Shown here piece after piece: positions 1 through 7,955 of a stretch of DNA of 64,000 nucleotides. The notes beneath the pieces are model-generated. The model was not told the DNA's origin and did not search any database. It saw nothing but the letters and a program-made list of their open reading frames with translations. The position numbers and the translations under genes were made by a program. The stretch comes from Bordetella sp. 02P26C-1. Its GTDB lineage: Bacteria; Pseudomonadota; Gammaproteobacteria; Burkholderiales; Burkholderiaceae_B. Every line of letters starts with the position of its first letter. The stretch's first letter is position 1. The stretch covers positions 372,001-436,000 of the forward strand of contig NZ_WSJB01000022.1 of the NCBI RefSeq assembly GCF_009763255.1. Direction: 5' to 3'.

Positions 1-479
1 CACCACGCGCCATATTCAAGATCGATTTGAAATCCGCCAGCGTCGCGCAGCAATGCGAGCACCGCATCCTCGCGCGCATGGCTGACCTGCACCGCTAGTA
101 GCGCCCCCTGCCCCGACTCGCGCACGCGTTGCAGCCACGCCATGCGCCATGCCGCCAACCATCTTCCGGCCCACCAAGCGCCCATCGACGCGCCCATACA
201 GGCGCCTATGACGGCGGCAAACACCAACGTAACGTCCGTGCCGCCCGCTACCAACGCGACGAAAGTAGCGACCAGCGTTCCAAAAGCAGCCAAGAGCGCC
301 GCGCGCCAAGCCAGCCGAAAGCGGGTCGACCATTGACGAAATGGCGTGGGTCGCGCGGTTTGCCGCGCGCGACGAAACAGGCGTACGGACTCTTCAGGGA
401 TTCCCTCCGCGACCAGAGCGTGCGCTGCGCTCTTTGCCGAGGGAAGACTATCAAAACGCGCAACAATCATGAGGGACAT
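1..479 (-). CDS. Small membrane protein with glycine zipper (3' end outside window)
   Basis: The minus frame is open from the window edge to an ATG at 479 (a second ATG lies at 470) and gives at least 159 residues. It starts MSLMIVARFDSLPSAKSAAH. A soluble, Arg-rich N-terminal part of about 55 residues is followed by two hydrophobic stretches (about 58-80 and 83-107). The second contains a glycine-zipper-like GACMGASMG at 92-100. A soluble C-terminal part follows and is cut by the window edge. The layout resembles small stress-type membrane proteins with a flanking ferredoxin-like fold, but I cannot name a family. It is transcribed away from egtD. No strong ribosome site is visible, so the start is uncertain by three codons. 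Confidence 0.6.
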   Translation of the reverse strand, partial: MSLMIVARFDSLPSAKSAAHALVAEGIPEESVRLFRRARQTARPTPFRQWSTRFRLAWRAALLAAFGTLVATFVALVAGGTDVTLVFAAVIGACMGASMGAWWAGRWLAAWRMAWLQRVRESGQGALLAVQVSHAREDAVLALLRDAGGFQIDLEYGAW

Positions 480-731
480 ACAGGGACCCAGACAGGAAGC
501 ACGAGCGTATTCTGCGCGGTGCGTGTCGGCTTGTCCTCTCTGGTTGGCAACCACCGGTAAAGCGTTATTTCCGGCTAGCAGCGAGAAAGCGCGATTTCTA
601 ATGATTCGCTGCGTCTGGTTAACAAAATTTGCATTCTTGTCGCAGCCTGCACTCACGCGGTTGCATCTGCCTCGCCACGGCTACAGATCCTGCGCGCCGC
701 GCTCTTCGCGCTTGACAACACAAAGGCACTA

Positions 732-1796
732 ATGCCCACAATAGGATCCGTGCCACGCAAATCTGCAAGGAAACCGCCCATGGTTCAGCCCCGCAGCATG
801 CTCGCCTCCACCCCGGTGGAATCCCTTATACCTCCACACGCGCTGGCGTCCGATAAAGAGGACAGGCCCGCCGATCTCGACGATGCACTTCAAGCGGGGC
901 TGTTAGATCAACCCGCGCATATCGTGCCAAAGTATCTTTACGACACGCTAGGTTCGAGCCTCTTCACCGCGATCACGCAGTTACCGGAATACTACCCCAC
1001 GCGATGCGAGGCGGAAATCCTGCAAGATCATGCTGATGAGATCGCCCGACATGTGGGGCAGGTGCAGGCCTTGATCGATCTAGGCGCGGGCGACTGCGAT
1101 AAGGCGGAAAAACTCTTTCCGCTGCTGCGTCCTGAAAGCTACGTGCCGATCGACATCTCGGTTGATTTCTTGTTGGCGGCCGTGGAACGCTTGCGTCATC
1201 GGCATCCCTCGATCCGGATACATCCTGTCGGTCAAGACTTTCATCAACAGGCGCTGAGTCTGCCAGAGCATATCGCCTCGCGCGGCAGGTTGTTCTTTTA
1301 CCCGGGCTCGAGCATCGGTAATCTGGATCCTGCTCAGGCGCAACTCCTCCTCTCGCAAGTGTGTTCATTATGTCCGGGCGGAGGCTTGCTCATCGGGGTA
1401 GACCGTGTCAAGTCGCGCGACATTCTGGAACCTGCCTACGATGATGCCTTGCACCTGACTGCCGCATTCAATTTGAATCTCTTACGGCACGTCAATCTGC
1501 AGTTGGGCAGTGACTTTGACGTGCAGGATTGGAAGCATGTGGCGGTCTACGATGAGGCACATTCGCGCATACAGATGTTCCTGCAGGCGCAGGCAGATGT
1601 GGTCGTGAACTGGCCGGGCGGCCAGCGCTCATTCAGTCGAGGCGAACGGATTCACACAGAGAACTCCTACAAATACACGCCCGAGAATTTCACCCAGCTG
1701 CTGATGAGCGCGGGCTTTACGCAGATTCAGCATTGGACGGATAGCCGCGGTTGGTTTTCCGTCTACAGCGCACGCTCGCCCGAATCGCGCCATTAA
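732..1796 (+). CDS. egtD: L-histidine N(alpha)-methyltransferase EgtD
   Basis: It uses S-adenosylmethionine to trimethylate histidine to hercynine, the first step of ergothioneine synthesis in the cytoplasm. Family marks are LPEYYPTR at 84-91, the SAM-binding ALIDLGAGD at 113-121 and FYPGSSIGN at 189-197. At 354 residues it is slightly longer than the usual ~320, with the excess in a weakly conserved N-terminus. ATG 732 has AAAGG 7 bases upstream, but ATG 780 (residue 17) or residue 23 may be the real start. TTGACA at 711-716 is a possible -35 box. It lies 27 bp before egtB on the same strand, clearly as one operon. The family call is firm; only the start is open. Confidence 0.93.
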   Translation: MPTIGSVPRKSARKPPMVQPRSMLASTPVESLIPPHALASDKEDRPADLDDALQAGLLDQPAHIVPKYLYDTLGSSLFTAITQLPEYYPTRCEAEILQDHADEIARHVGQVQALIDLGAGDCDKAEKLFPLLRPESYVPIDISVDFLLAAVERLRHRHPSIRIHPVGQDFHQQALSLPEHIASRGRLFFYPGSSIGNLDPAQAQLLLSQVCSLCPGGGLLIGVDRVKSRDILEPAYDDALHLTAAFNLNLLRHVNLQLGSDFDVQDWKHVAVYDEAHSRIQMFLQAQADVVVNWPGGQRSFSRGERIHTENSYKYTPENFTQLLMSAGFTQIQHWTDSRGWFSVYSARSPESRH

Positions 1797-1823
1797 ACGA
1801 ATCCTTCACGGAGCGCACCACAC

Positions 1824-3155
1824 ATGGATCCTGTCTGTCTGCTCACGCACCCGTCTACGAAAGCCCGCTCCGAGACGCTGGGCCAACGCTTTCGCGAGGT
1901 GCGTCAACAGACGCACGCGCTTGCCGCGCCGCTGAGCGACGAGGATTGCCAGCTGCAATCCATGCCCGACTGCAGCCCGGTCAAGTGGCATCTGGCTCAT
2001 ACGACCTGGTTTTTTGAGACCTTTGTGTTGAGCCGGTTCGATACGGGATGGCAACCCTTTCATCCCCAGTATCGGATGCTGTTCAACTCCTACTACAACG
2101 CGGTAGGAGCCCGACATCCCCGGCCTCAGCGAGGACTGTTGTCTCGCCCGCCGCTTGCGGACATCTGGCGTTATCGCGAGGCGGTCGATGCCGCCATGCT
2201 GGCGCTTATCGGGCGGCTTGCGGGTTCGGATAGTGCGTTCGAGGAGCTGGTGGAGCTTGGACTCAATCATGAACAACAGCATCAGGAGTTGATCCTCACC
2301 GATATCAAGCATGCCTTGTCGATGAATCCGATCAAGCCCGCCTATGCCTCGGATGCGCGGTCGAATGCCGTAGCAACCATCGCACTCAACTGGCTGGATT
2401 ACGATGGGGGCCGTACCCGGTTGGGACATGACTCTCATGATGTTTTTGCCTTTGACAACGAAGGGCCGGCTCACGAGGTCCTTTTGCAGCCTTTCAGCCT
2501 TGCAAACCGGTTGGTGACTCAGGGGGAGTATCTGGCGTTCATGCAAGATGGAGGCTATGAACGCCCAGACCTATGGCTGTCCTTGGGCTGGGATCGCGTC
2601 TGCGCGGAGCATTGGCAAGCGCCGCTGTATTGGGAACGCGACGACGATACGTGGCAGGTTTTCACCTTGCACGGGTTGCAGCCGTTAGACCCGGATGCGC
2701 CGGTGACGCATGTGAGTTATTTCGAGGCCGATGCCTACGCCCGGTGGGCCGGCGCCCGTTTGCCACGCGAAGCGGAATGGGAGCATGCGGCGCGGCAGTT
2801 AAGAGCAGTCGCCGGTGACGATTGCCGTCTTGCCGCGCATGCAAATATGCTCGAACAAAGACACCTGAGCGCATTAGCGGCACGGGCCCCATCCAGCACG
2901 GCCCCTCGCCTGCTCCAGCTTTATGGCGATGCGTGGGAATGGACTTGCAGCCCATATGAGGCTTATCCCGGGTTTACACCTCCGCCTGGGGCTGTGGGTG
3001 AGTACAACGGGAAGTTCATGTGCAATCAGTATGTATTGCGAGGGGGCTCGTTTGCCACGCCTGCCAGCCATATCCGGGCGACCTATCGCAATTTCTTCCC
3101 ACCCGAGGCACGCTGGCAATTTTCGGGAATCCGGTTGGCGCGAGATATTTGCTAA
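1824..3155 (+). CDS. egtB: Ergothioneine biosynthesis sulfoxide synthase EgtB
   Basis: This non-haem iron enzyme joins hercynine oxidatively to a thiol (gamma-glutamylcysteine or cysteine) to form the sulfoxide intermediate. The N-terminal DinB-like part shows WHLAHTTWFF (His56, His59) and NHEQQHQELI (His149, His153), which supply the iron ligands. The C-terminal half is the formylglycine-generating-enzyme fold, with THVSYFEADAYARWAG, LPREAEWEHA and a terminal VLRGGSFATP...GIRLAR block. Length (443) is normal. No egtC amidohydrolase or egtE lyase lies next to it, so those steps are encoded elsewhere or the enzyme uses cysteine directly. The tRNA gene follows after 111 bp. Confidence 0.93.
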   Translation: MDPVCLLTHPSTKARSETLGQRFREVRQQTHALAAPLSDEDCQLQSMPDCSPVKWHLAHTTWFFETFVLSRFDTGWQPFHPQYRMLFNSYYNAVGARHPRPQRGLLSRPPLADIWRYREAVDAAMLALIGRLAGSDSAFEELVELGLNHEQQHQELILTDIKHALSMNPIKPAYASDARSNAVATIALNWLDYDGGRTRLGHDSHDVFAFDNEGPAHEVLLQPFSLANRLVTQGEYLAFMQDGGYERPDLWLSLGWDRVCAEHWQAPLYWERDDDTWQVFTLHGLQPLDPDAPVTHVSYFEADAYARWAGARLPREAEWEHAARQLRAVAGDDCRLAAHANMLEQRHLSALAARAPSSTAPRLLQLYGDAWEWTCSPYEAYPGFTPPPGAVGEYNGKFMCNQYVLRGGSFATPASHIRATYRNFFPPEARWQFSGIRLARDIC

Positions 3156-3173
3156 AAAATTTTCGCCGGACGC

Positions 3174-3203
3174 TTGCATTGCGAAAAAAAACCGTGCTAG
3201 AAT
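3174..3203 (+). promoter_or_regulatory. Predicted sigma-70 promoter of the tRNA gene
   Basis: TTGCAT (3174-3179) and TAGAAT (3198-3203) are separated by 18 bp. Transcription would begin near 3210, about 57 bases before the mature tRNA. The AT-rich surroundings fit. No experimental support. Confidence 0.5.
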
Positions 3204-3266
3204 TTTGTTCTTGCCAGGGAACGCACCCTAGCAAAAAACAAAGACAAGCTTGCTTGTTGATGTTTA

Positions 3267-3343
3267 GGCGCATTAGCTCAGCCGGTTAGAGCGACGGAAT
3301 CATAATCCGCAGGTCCCCTGTTCGAATCAGGGATGCGCCACCA
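3267..3343 (+). tRNA. tRNA-Met (anticodon CAU)
   Basis: This is a 77-base cloverleaf with encoded CCA. The acceptor GGCGCAT pairs with ATGCGCC, the D stem is GCTC/GAGC, and the anticodon loop ATCATAA between CGGA and TCCG places CAU in the wobble-to-third positions. The T arm is CCCTG-TTCGAAT-CAGGG. CAU is shared by elongator Met, initiator Met and lysidine-modified Ile2 tRNAs. The perfect first base pair argues against initiator; Ile2 is not excluded. The last 48 bp from 3297 are the attachment repeat of the downstream element, so the gene was kept whole on integration. Confidence 0.93.
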
Positions 3344-3344
3344 A
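3297..3344 (+). repeat. attL, left attachment repeat
   Basis: The 48 bp from the anticodon stem to one base beyond CCA are identical to 13272-13319. The flanking bases differ on both sides (G versus C before, A versus G after), which sets the repeat limits. Confidence 0.93.
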
Positions 3345-3350
3345 AGATTC

Positions 3351-3394
3351 AAACGCCGCAAACCCAGTAAATTCAAGGGTTTGCGGCGTTTTTC
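3351..3394 (+). terminator. Rho-independent terminator after the tRNA (element-borne)
   Basis: A perfect 15-bp stem (AAACGCCGCAAACCC with its complement at 3377-3391) encloses an 11-base loop and runs into a T tract. It lies inside the element, so integration gave the tRNA a new terminator. Confidence 0.85.
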
Positions 3395-3438
3395 ATTTCC
3401 GGCCTAGCCAATAAATGATGTGAATATTTTGGGTTTTG

Positions 3439-3456
3439 GTGGCAAAAATGATGGCA
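3439..3456 (+). repeat. Candidate integrase arm site, left
   Basis: GTGGCAAAAATGATGGCA recurs with one mismatch and in the same orientation at 13149-13166, inside the other end. It sits between attL and the integrase start. A role as arm-type integrase or excisionase site is inferred from position. Confidence 0.5.
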
Positions 3457-3554
3457 GGTGCCACCCCACCAGCGGTAACGGGAAAATCAAGAAAATTCCC
3501 AATATGGGTCGTTTCGCCTTCACTTTTCGCAAATTGAAGGAGAGAATTTCCCAC

Positions 3555-4967
3555 ATGGCTACATTCACACACATGAAGGCCGGTACTGTAAAGGCAGAGA
3601 TCCGGCAACAACGAAAAGGGCAAAAGCCCTTACGTATCACGCGCACTTTCGACACCATGAAAGAGGCCAAGGAGTGGGCTGCAACCACAGAAGATCAGCT
3701 CAAGCTCGTAAAACTAAACGGCCGCATGCTCCCCACCAACATCACATTGGGCGAAGCTCTCAAGCTCTGGTGGACCGCGATGGAAGAGTACGCGAATGAC
3801 GACGACTCATCGCGCAGCATTGACGCCCGAGCGGTACTCAAGCGACGTCTAAAAAAAGACAAAACGCTTAAAACATTTTGGCTCGGACACCGGCTCGCTG
3901 ATATGTTGCTGCGCGATGTTACGCAACTGACCCTGGAACAATTCATCGACGAGCAACGAGAACAGGATTACGCAGAACAGACCATCAGGACCAAACTTTA
4001 CCACCTGCATGGACTGCTCCGGCACGCCCGCGCCGCAAGCCTGCCGGATGCCCCCACAGGATGGGGCTGGGCAATTGATAATCCGGTCAAAGCCGCTTGC
4101 CAAGCACGAGAATTGCAGCAGTCAGAAGATCGCGACCGCCGGCTCGAACCGGGGGAAGAAAATGCGCTATTGGACGTTTTCACTCAAATGCATGACGGAC
4201 AGTTAGCTGCTCAAGACACCGGCAGCAAAAAACATATCGAAATCAACATACCCGGGAAGTCACCATTATTTGTACCTCCACATTCATCGCTTCTATATAT
4301 CAAAGCTGCCTTCCTGGCTGCCGTTGAATCCGCGATGCGCCGGGAGAAAATGTTCGAGATGCAGTGGTCGTGGATACTTTGGAGACCGGACCATAAAGCC
4401 GACATCATAATTCCTAGCCAGTTGCGTGGTCCTAAAAATAAGCGGGTACCTAGCCGCCTCGCAGCGTCCCCGGGCCTGCGCCGCATATTCTTGGAACTGA
4501 ATGGTACGGACGAACACGGACGCCCTATTGCGCGCATTGGCGAGGCTCAAGATGAAAAAGTGTTCGGTCCCTTGCTTGCCGACCGCGCTGGGCGGCTGCT
4601 GCAGACTGCATGCGCAGCGCTCGGCATCTCGAACCTCCATTGGCACGACCTACGGCACGAGGCATGCTCTCGCCTCGCCGACCTCGGCTGGTCAGTGTTT
4701 CAAATTCAGCGAGTGTCTGGGCACAAAAGCATTCTTTCTTTGAAACGCTACACACACATCGCAACGGACTCAATCCATGATCGTTTCGAGCGCGATGAAG
4801 CTACCGGCGCCGCGCCCCCGCCGCCCGTACCTGAGTCAGCACCTGCAGCGGAGGCACGCAAACAAGCTGCAATCGCAGCATTGGAGGGGCTCCCAGAGCA
4901 GCCGCCGGCAACCGTAGCGGCCACTCCACCTACACCGCGGTCGCCACACCTCCGACTCGTTGCTTAA
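3555..4967 (+). CDS. Tyrosine-recombinase integrase of the tRNA-Met element
   Basis: It catalyses site-specific integration and excision at the 48-bp att repeat. I chose ATG 3555 (470 residues) because AAGGAGAG at 3537-3544 has ideal spacing; the frame is open to 3420, but that stretch covers the arm repeat. The N-terminus has an arm-binding-like MATFTHMKAGTVKAEI and TFDTMKEAKEWA. The catalytic half shows SAMRREKMFEMQW (first Arg), WHDLRHEACSRLAD (His-x-x-Arg), SGHKS and LKRYTHI (nucleophile Tyr). The tail is Pro/Ala-rich. All catalytic residues are present, so it should be active. A terminator follows at once, so it is transcribed alone. Confidence 0.92.
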   Translation: MATFTHMKAGTVKAEIRQQRKGQKPLRITRTFDTMKEAKEWAATTEDQLKLVKLNGRMLPTNITLGEALKLWWTAMEEYANDDDSSRSIDARAVLKRRLKKDKTLKTFWLGHRLADMLLRDVTQLTLEQFIDEQREQDYAEQTIRTKLYHLHGLLRHARAASLPDAPTGWGWAIDNPVKAACQARELQQSEDRDRRLEPGEENALLDVFTQMHDGQLAAQDTGSKKHIEINIPGKSPLFVPPHSSLLYIKAAFLAAVESAMRREKMFEMQWSWILWRPDHKADIIIPSQLRGPKNKRVPSRLAASPGLRRIFLELNGTDEHGRPIARIGEAQDEKVFGPLLADRAGRLLQTACAALGISNLHWHDLRHEACSRLADLGWSVFQIQRVSGHKSILSLKRYTHIATDSIHDRFERDEATGAAPPPPVPESAPAAEARKQAAIAALEGLPEQPPATVAATPPTPRSPHLRLVA

Positions 4968-4974
4968 CACAGAC

Positions 4975-5003
4975 ACCGCCGCCATCAAACCGGCGGTTTT
5001 TAT
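4975..5003 (+). terminator. Terminator of the integrase gene
   Basis: ACCGCCG and CGGCGGT form a 7-bp stem with a 9-base loop followed by TTTTATT, eight bases after the stop codon. Confidence 0.75.
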
Positions 5004-5064
5004 TATCTAAGCATTATTTAATTGATTCAAAATCAATTTAAATCATTATCAGACACCTCAATAA

Positions 5065-5090
5065 GGTAGAACGACACATCGACTTCTACC
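5065..5090. promoter_or_regulatory. Inverted repeat in the AT-rich gap before the small regulator genes
   Basis: GGTAGAA (5065-5071) and TTCTACC (5084-5090) are separated by 12 bases. The 5003-5188 gap is strongly AT-rich and must hold the promoter of the replication and regulator genes. An operator or excisionase site is possible but unproven. Confidence 0.3.
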
Positions 5091-5188
5091 GCTTTGAAAA
5101 ATAAATAGAAATTTCACCCATTCTGCCTTCACAAATAATATTTTCGATGAGACCATTAATCGTCTTATTATTTTTTGGAGAAATTATT

Positions 5189-5491
5189 GTGAAGCTCAGC
5201 GAACTCGACGATTATGACCTGATGGACCTTAACTGGCTCGCAAATCAGCTCGGGACGACCGTAGGCAATTTGAACCAACGAGCATTCCTGATCAGACAAG
5301 GCCGGATTCCTTCAAACAGTCTGCCCCCCTTTTTCCAGCCGCCACACTCCCGCCCACGCGTGCTGGTTGGAGAGTTCAAGAAATGGATTGCTGAGCACCA
5401 ATCACAGCGCCTGGCCCAGCAGGTGCCGAACCCGGCCAAACGCGGTCGCGGCCGCCCACGCAAAGCCGCGTCACAAGTTACGTCCGCGTGA
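5189..5491 (+). CDS. Small DNA-binding protein with C-terminal AT-hook
   Basis: GTG 5189 is the best start: GGAG at 5177-5180 lies 8 bases upstream, while the ATG at 5147 has none. The product is 100 residues. The N-terminal part (DLNWLANQLGTTVGNLNQRA, then a basic VLVGEFKKWIAEHQ) looks like a winged-helix excisionase or PrtN-like regulator. The C-terminus RGRGRPRK is an AT-hook. It lies 10 bp before the AlpA-type gene on the same strand. Likely roles are directing excision or regulating the replication genes. The family is not certain. Confidence 0.6.
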   Translation: MKLSELDDYDLMDLNWLANQLGTTVGNLNQRAFLIRQGRIPSNSLPPFFQPPHSRPRVLVGEFKKWIAEHQSQRLAQQVPNPAKRGRGRPRKAASQVTSA

Positions 5492-5501
5492 GGTGACAGC
5501 C

Positions 5502-5738
5502 ATGAATACCGCCATCCCCGCCGTCAACCTGACCGGCGATGGACTGCTCAAATTCCAGCAAGTAGCAGATATGCTGGGGATCCATCGAGCAACTCTCTAT
5601 GACTGGATTCACAAAGAAGAATTTCCAGAACCGATCCAGATTCGCGGGCGTAATTTCTACCGCGTTGGCACCTTTACTAATTGGCTCAACACGCACGCGC
5701 CTGAAGCGCGGTTCGACAGAACCATCGTCAAGCACTAA
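5502..5738 (+). CDS. AlpA/excisionase-type helix-turn-helix regulator
   Basis: ATG 5502 follows GAGGTGACA and gives 78 residues; the longer frame from 5367 overlaps the previous gene and is rejected. LLKFQQVADMLGIHRATLYD is a MerR-type helix-turn-helix, followed by WIHKEEFPEPIQIRGRNFYR and VGTFTNWLNTH, the short winged form of AlpA and Xis proteins. AlpA-like proteins activate integrase or excision in islands, and this one sits between integrase and replication gene, as is usual. DNA target unknown; the repeats at 3439 and 13149 are candidates. Confidence 0.8.
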   Translation: MNTAIPAVNLTGDGLLKFQQVADMLGIHRATLYDWIHKEEFPEPIQIRGRNFYRVGTFTNWLNTHAPEARFDRTIVKH

Positions 5739-5813
5739 TCCAACCCAAAAAACAATGGCCCACGTTGTAGCAGACGCGGGCCTTTCGGGGTTCCGCTTGG
5801 GGCAGAGTACAAC

Positions 5814-7377
5814 ATGGGTTTCCAGTTACCGAACTTATCGGGTCGCCGCTCGTTTGCCAACGAGTTACGCGAAATCCTGCCTGCACATATAGCTGCGCTG
5901 GGCGATCTGGATGCCGCTGTCGGCGCGCTCGACCATCTGCCCTATGAATGGTGGTCGCGGGCTAAGCAGATCGCAATAACTGCACTACGCCGGGGCGGCA
6001 TCCAGGGTTTTCAGGAGCGCCTATTTAAAACACTGCAATGGTGCAAGTATGTTCCGGCTCTGGGACTGCATATGCGCAGCAGTCTGGCACAGTTGCGACG
6101 TGCCTATTATGCACATCCTGAACTTCATTCGCGACTGCCCAGCCTGGGGCGGCTGATCAAGTTCCACACACGCTCAATCGAGTGCGTGGGGCAAGAACTG
6201 ATGATTCACCGACTGAAAGGGCAGGAGCGCGTTACAGCGCTTGGAAAAGATGCTTGGCGTCATCATGAGACCCACATTGCTAACGTACTGCGTAACGCCC
6301 GTGTTGGAATCTTTCAGCGCTCGATGATGGCTAAGGCCGCAGCGAGTGAGCGTGCCAGCATTGGATCGTTTCATGCTCGCGCTCACGGCTCGATTACGTG
6401 GGCCGTAAGTGACCTTGGATACGTTTGCCGTCGATGGTTCATTACTTGCCCGCAGGCGTTTCATGCATGTCACGTCGGCGGTGATATCAACCCGGCTTGG
6501 ATTTCATTAGGCCGACCATCGCCCGCACGCGCCAATAATTTCCTACGTACCCTACTGTCGATCACTCGCCGTAAGTGCCAACGGCTGGGACTCACGCCGA
6601 TCGGGCCTAAAACTGTGGAGGCTCACGAATCGGGAACCCCGCATATCAATCTCATACTGGCATTTGCTTCTGACGCAGACGCTAACGCATTCGACGCAGC
6701 CCTACGGGCGGCATATGCCCACGTAGCCGCTCGCTATGGTCGCTTGCTGCGCCAGCCTGGGGGCTTTGCTGTCACTCAACAATCCATCGTTTCCCAGGCC
6801 GTGACCAACATTGGCGAGGCTGTGAGTTATGCGCTGAAGAACGTACTCCCAAACGAGAGCGCCTCGGTCTTGCCGCACGATGATCGCTCATGGTGCAAGC
6901 TTTGGGGGAATCCGACAATTTGACTTGTGGGGCCTGCGCGATGGTGGCAAATGGCAGCGGTTCCGTCGATTGCATCCTCAGACAATGGAGGTGGGCGCGT
7001 ACCCGGAGGAGGTGCAAGCAGCTTGGAGTGCAGCAGCTAGCGGTGACTATCGTTCCTGGCTGCGCATCACTCATGCGTCCACGCCAGTCCACCTACGGGT
7101 AATGGTTGGTCGTGAGAATCAGGACTTCCCAATGACCCATCTTGTTTGCTTTTCTCAACCAAATGGAAACTTGCAGATCAGCATTAACAACGTGGAGCAG
7201 TTCCAAGCACTGATCCCCCTACCGGTTGGTTCGTGCTGGTGGGTACATATATATCCACTAAATCCAACTCCTCTGGACTCAGCTACACCAGCGACCGAAA
7301 CTCAGCCCGAACCCGCGACAGGCCCGCCGCCGAAGCGACGGCATCGGCCAAAATTCTCGTTTTCGAATCCCCGTTAA
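5814..7377 (+). pseudogene. gpA-type replication endonuclease, interrupted by a 1-base frameshift
   Basis: Two overlapping frames, 5814-6923 and 6880-7377, together make one protein of about 520 residues. The first ends ...RSWCKLWGNPTI; the second continues with GIRQFDLWGL and WQRFRRL. In the phage replication gpA family the consensus W..WGIRQFQ..G spans this point. Five Gs at 6904-6908 explain the break; four would restore WGIRQFDLW. The nicking motif is SGTPHINLIL, so the usual His-x-His is His277-Ile-Asn279. The tyrosine motif is SYALKN (Tyr339). The family nicks DNA for rolling-circle replication. Frame loss may be a real mutation, a variable tract or a base-calling error. Confidence 0.75.
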
Positions 7378-7405
7378 ACCCAGCTACCAGCACGGCAAAA
7401 AAAGC

Positions 7406-7430
7406 TGTCGTCTACTGTCGCCCGTTGTCG
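7406..7430 (+). repeat. Three TGTCG repeats with 10-bp period
   Basis: TGTCG occurs at 7406, 7416 and 7426, exactly one helical turn apart, between the replication gene and the mobilization genes. This could be an iteron-like Rep site or an accessory-protein site of the transfer origin. The rest of the 7378-7497 gap holds an A7 run and a T5 run on either side. Confidence 0.45.
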
Positions 7431-7497
7431 CCACGTTGCAGTTTTTAATCACTTGTTGATTTACTCCTATCCATCAATTGGCTAAGGAGAAAATCAG

Positions 7498-7779
7498 ATG
7501 GCAAATCGCAAATCCCCCGCCGAACAAATCGAAGCAGCGCGTCAAATGCTGGCCCGCGCCCAGGCGCGTCAGCGCGCTACCGACACGCGCCAGAAAATCG
7601 TGCTCGGCGGCCTGTTAATTAGCTGGCTGCGCGACGATGAGCGGGTCAAGCGCGCCCTGCTAAACCGCATTGGCGAGACGCATCTGCGCGAGCAGGATGC
7701 CGATGTGCTCGCGGGCTTCCTGAACGAGTTGCGCGGCAGCGTCCAAGGTGCGCATCCGTCCGAGCAGGTGCAGCAATGA
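7498..7779 (+). CDS. TraD/MobC-like mobilization accessory protein
   Basis: A 93-residue, strongly helical, basic protein with a strong ribosome site (AAGGAG, 9 bases upstream). The first part is charged and coiled (AEQIEAARQMLARAQARQRA), followed by TRQKIVLGGLLISWL, a pattern shared by small TraD-type accessory proteins encoded before relaxases on mobilizable plasmids. Such proteins help the relaxase at the transfer origin. Its stop overlaps the next start (ATGA), and the relaxase follows 180 bp later, supporting a mobilization operon. Family call from pattern and position. Confidence 0.7.
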   Translation: MANRKSPAEQIEAARQMLARAQARQRATDTRQKIVLGGLLISWLRDDERVKRALLNRIGETHLREQDADVLAGFLNELRGSVQGAHPSEQVQQ

Positions 7780-7943
7780 AACTGGTGTGGAGAGCCTCCC
7801 GGGCGATTGACGGGCTCCGGGACGGCGCACTTGACCTCATCTGGACGATGAGGAACGTTTGCCGGTGCTGCGCCCTGGACCAGCTTAACACCGCCTGGGC
7901 GGTGGGCTTCGCCCCATCTGCTCCGCAGACGGTTCCCGTTTAA
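7776..7943 (+). CDS. 55-residue ORF coupled between accessory protein and relaxase
   Basis: ATG 7776 overlaps the preceding stop as ATGA, suggesting translational coupling, and the frame ends 12 bp before the relaxase start. The product begins MKLVWRASRAIDGLRDGALD and contains a Cys pair (CRCC) near residue 30. No family recognised; no convincing membrane segment. The snug fit between two genes is the main argument that it is expressed. Confidence 0.45.
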   Translation: MKLVWRASRAIDGLRDGALDLIWTMRNVCRCCALDQLNTAWAVGFAPSAPQTVPV

Positions 7944-7955
7944 CGAGTAGTCGTC

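Noticed and set aside
16-333. 105-codon minus frame near the left edge
   Set aside because: Arg/Gly-rich shadow; the true frame is the membrane protein at 1-479.
1806-2546. 246-codon minus frame opposite egtB
   Set aside because: Shadow of EgtB; low-complexity frame.
3420-3554. Upstream extension of the first integrase
   Set aside because: No ribosome site, covers the arm repeat; ATG 3555 has a strong one.
6900-6912. Programmed ribosomal frameshift in the replication gene
   Set aside because: Joining the frames needs a +1 shift (or -2); the usual slippery -1 heptamer does not give this frame.
7233-7448. 71-codon plus frame overlapping the replication gene end
   Set aside because: Shadow of the gpA-type frame.
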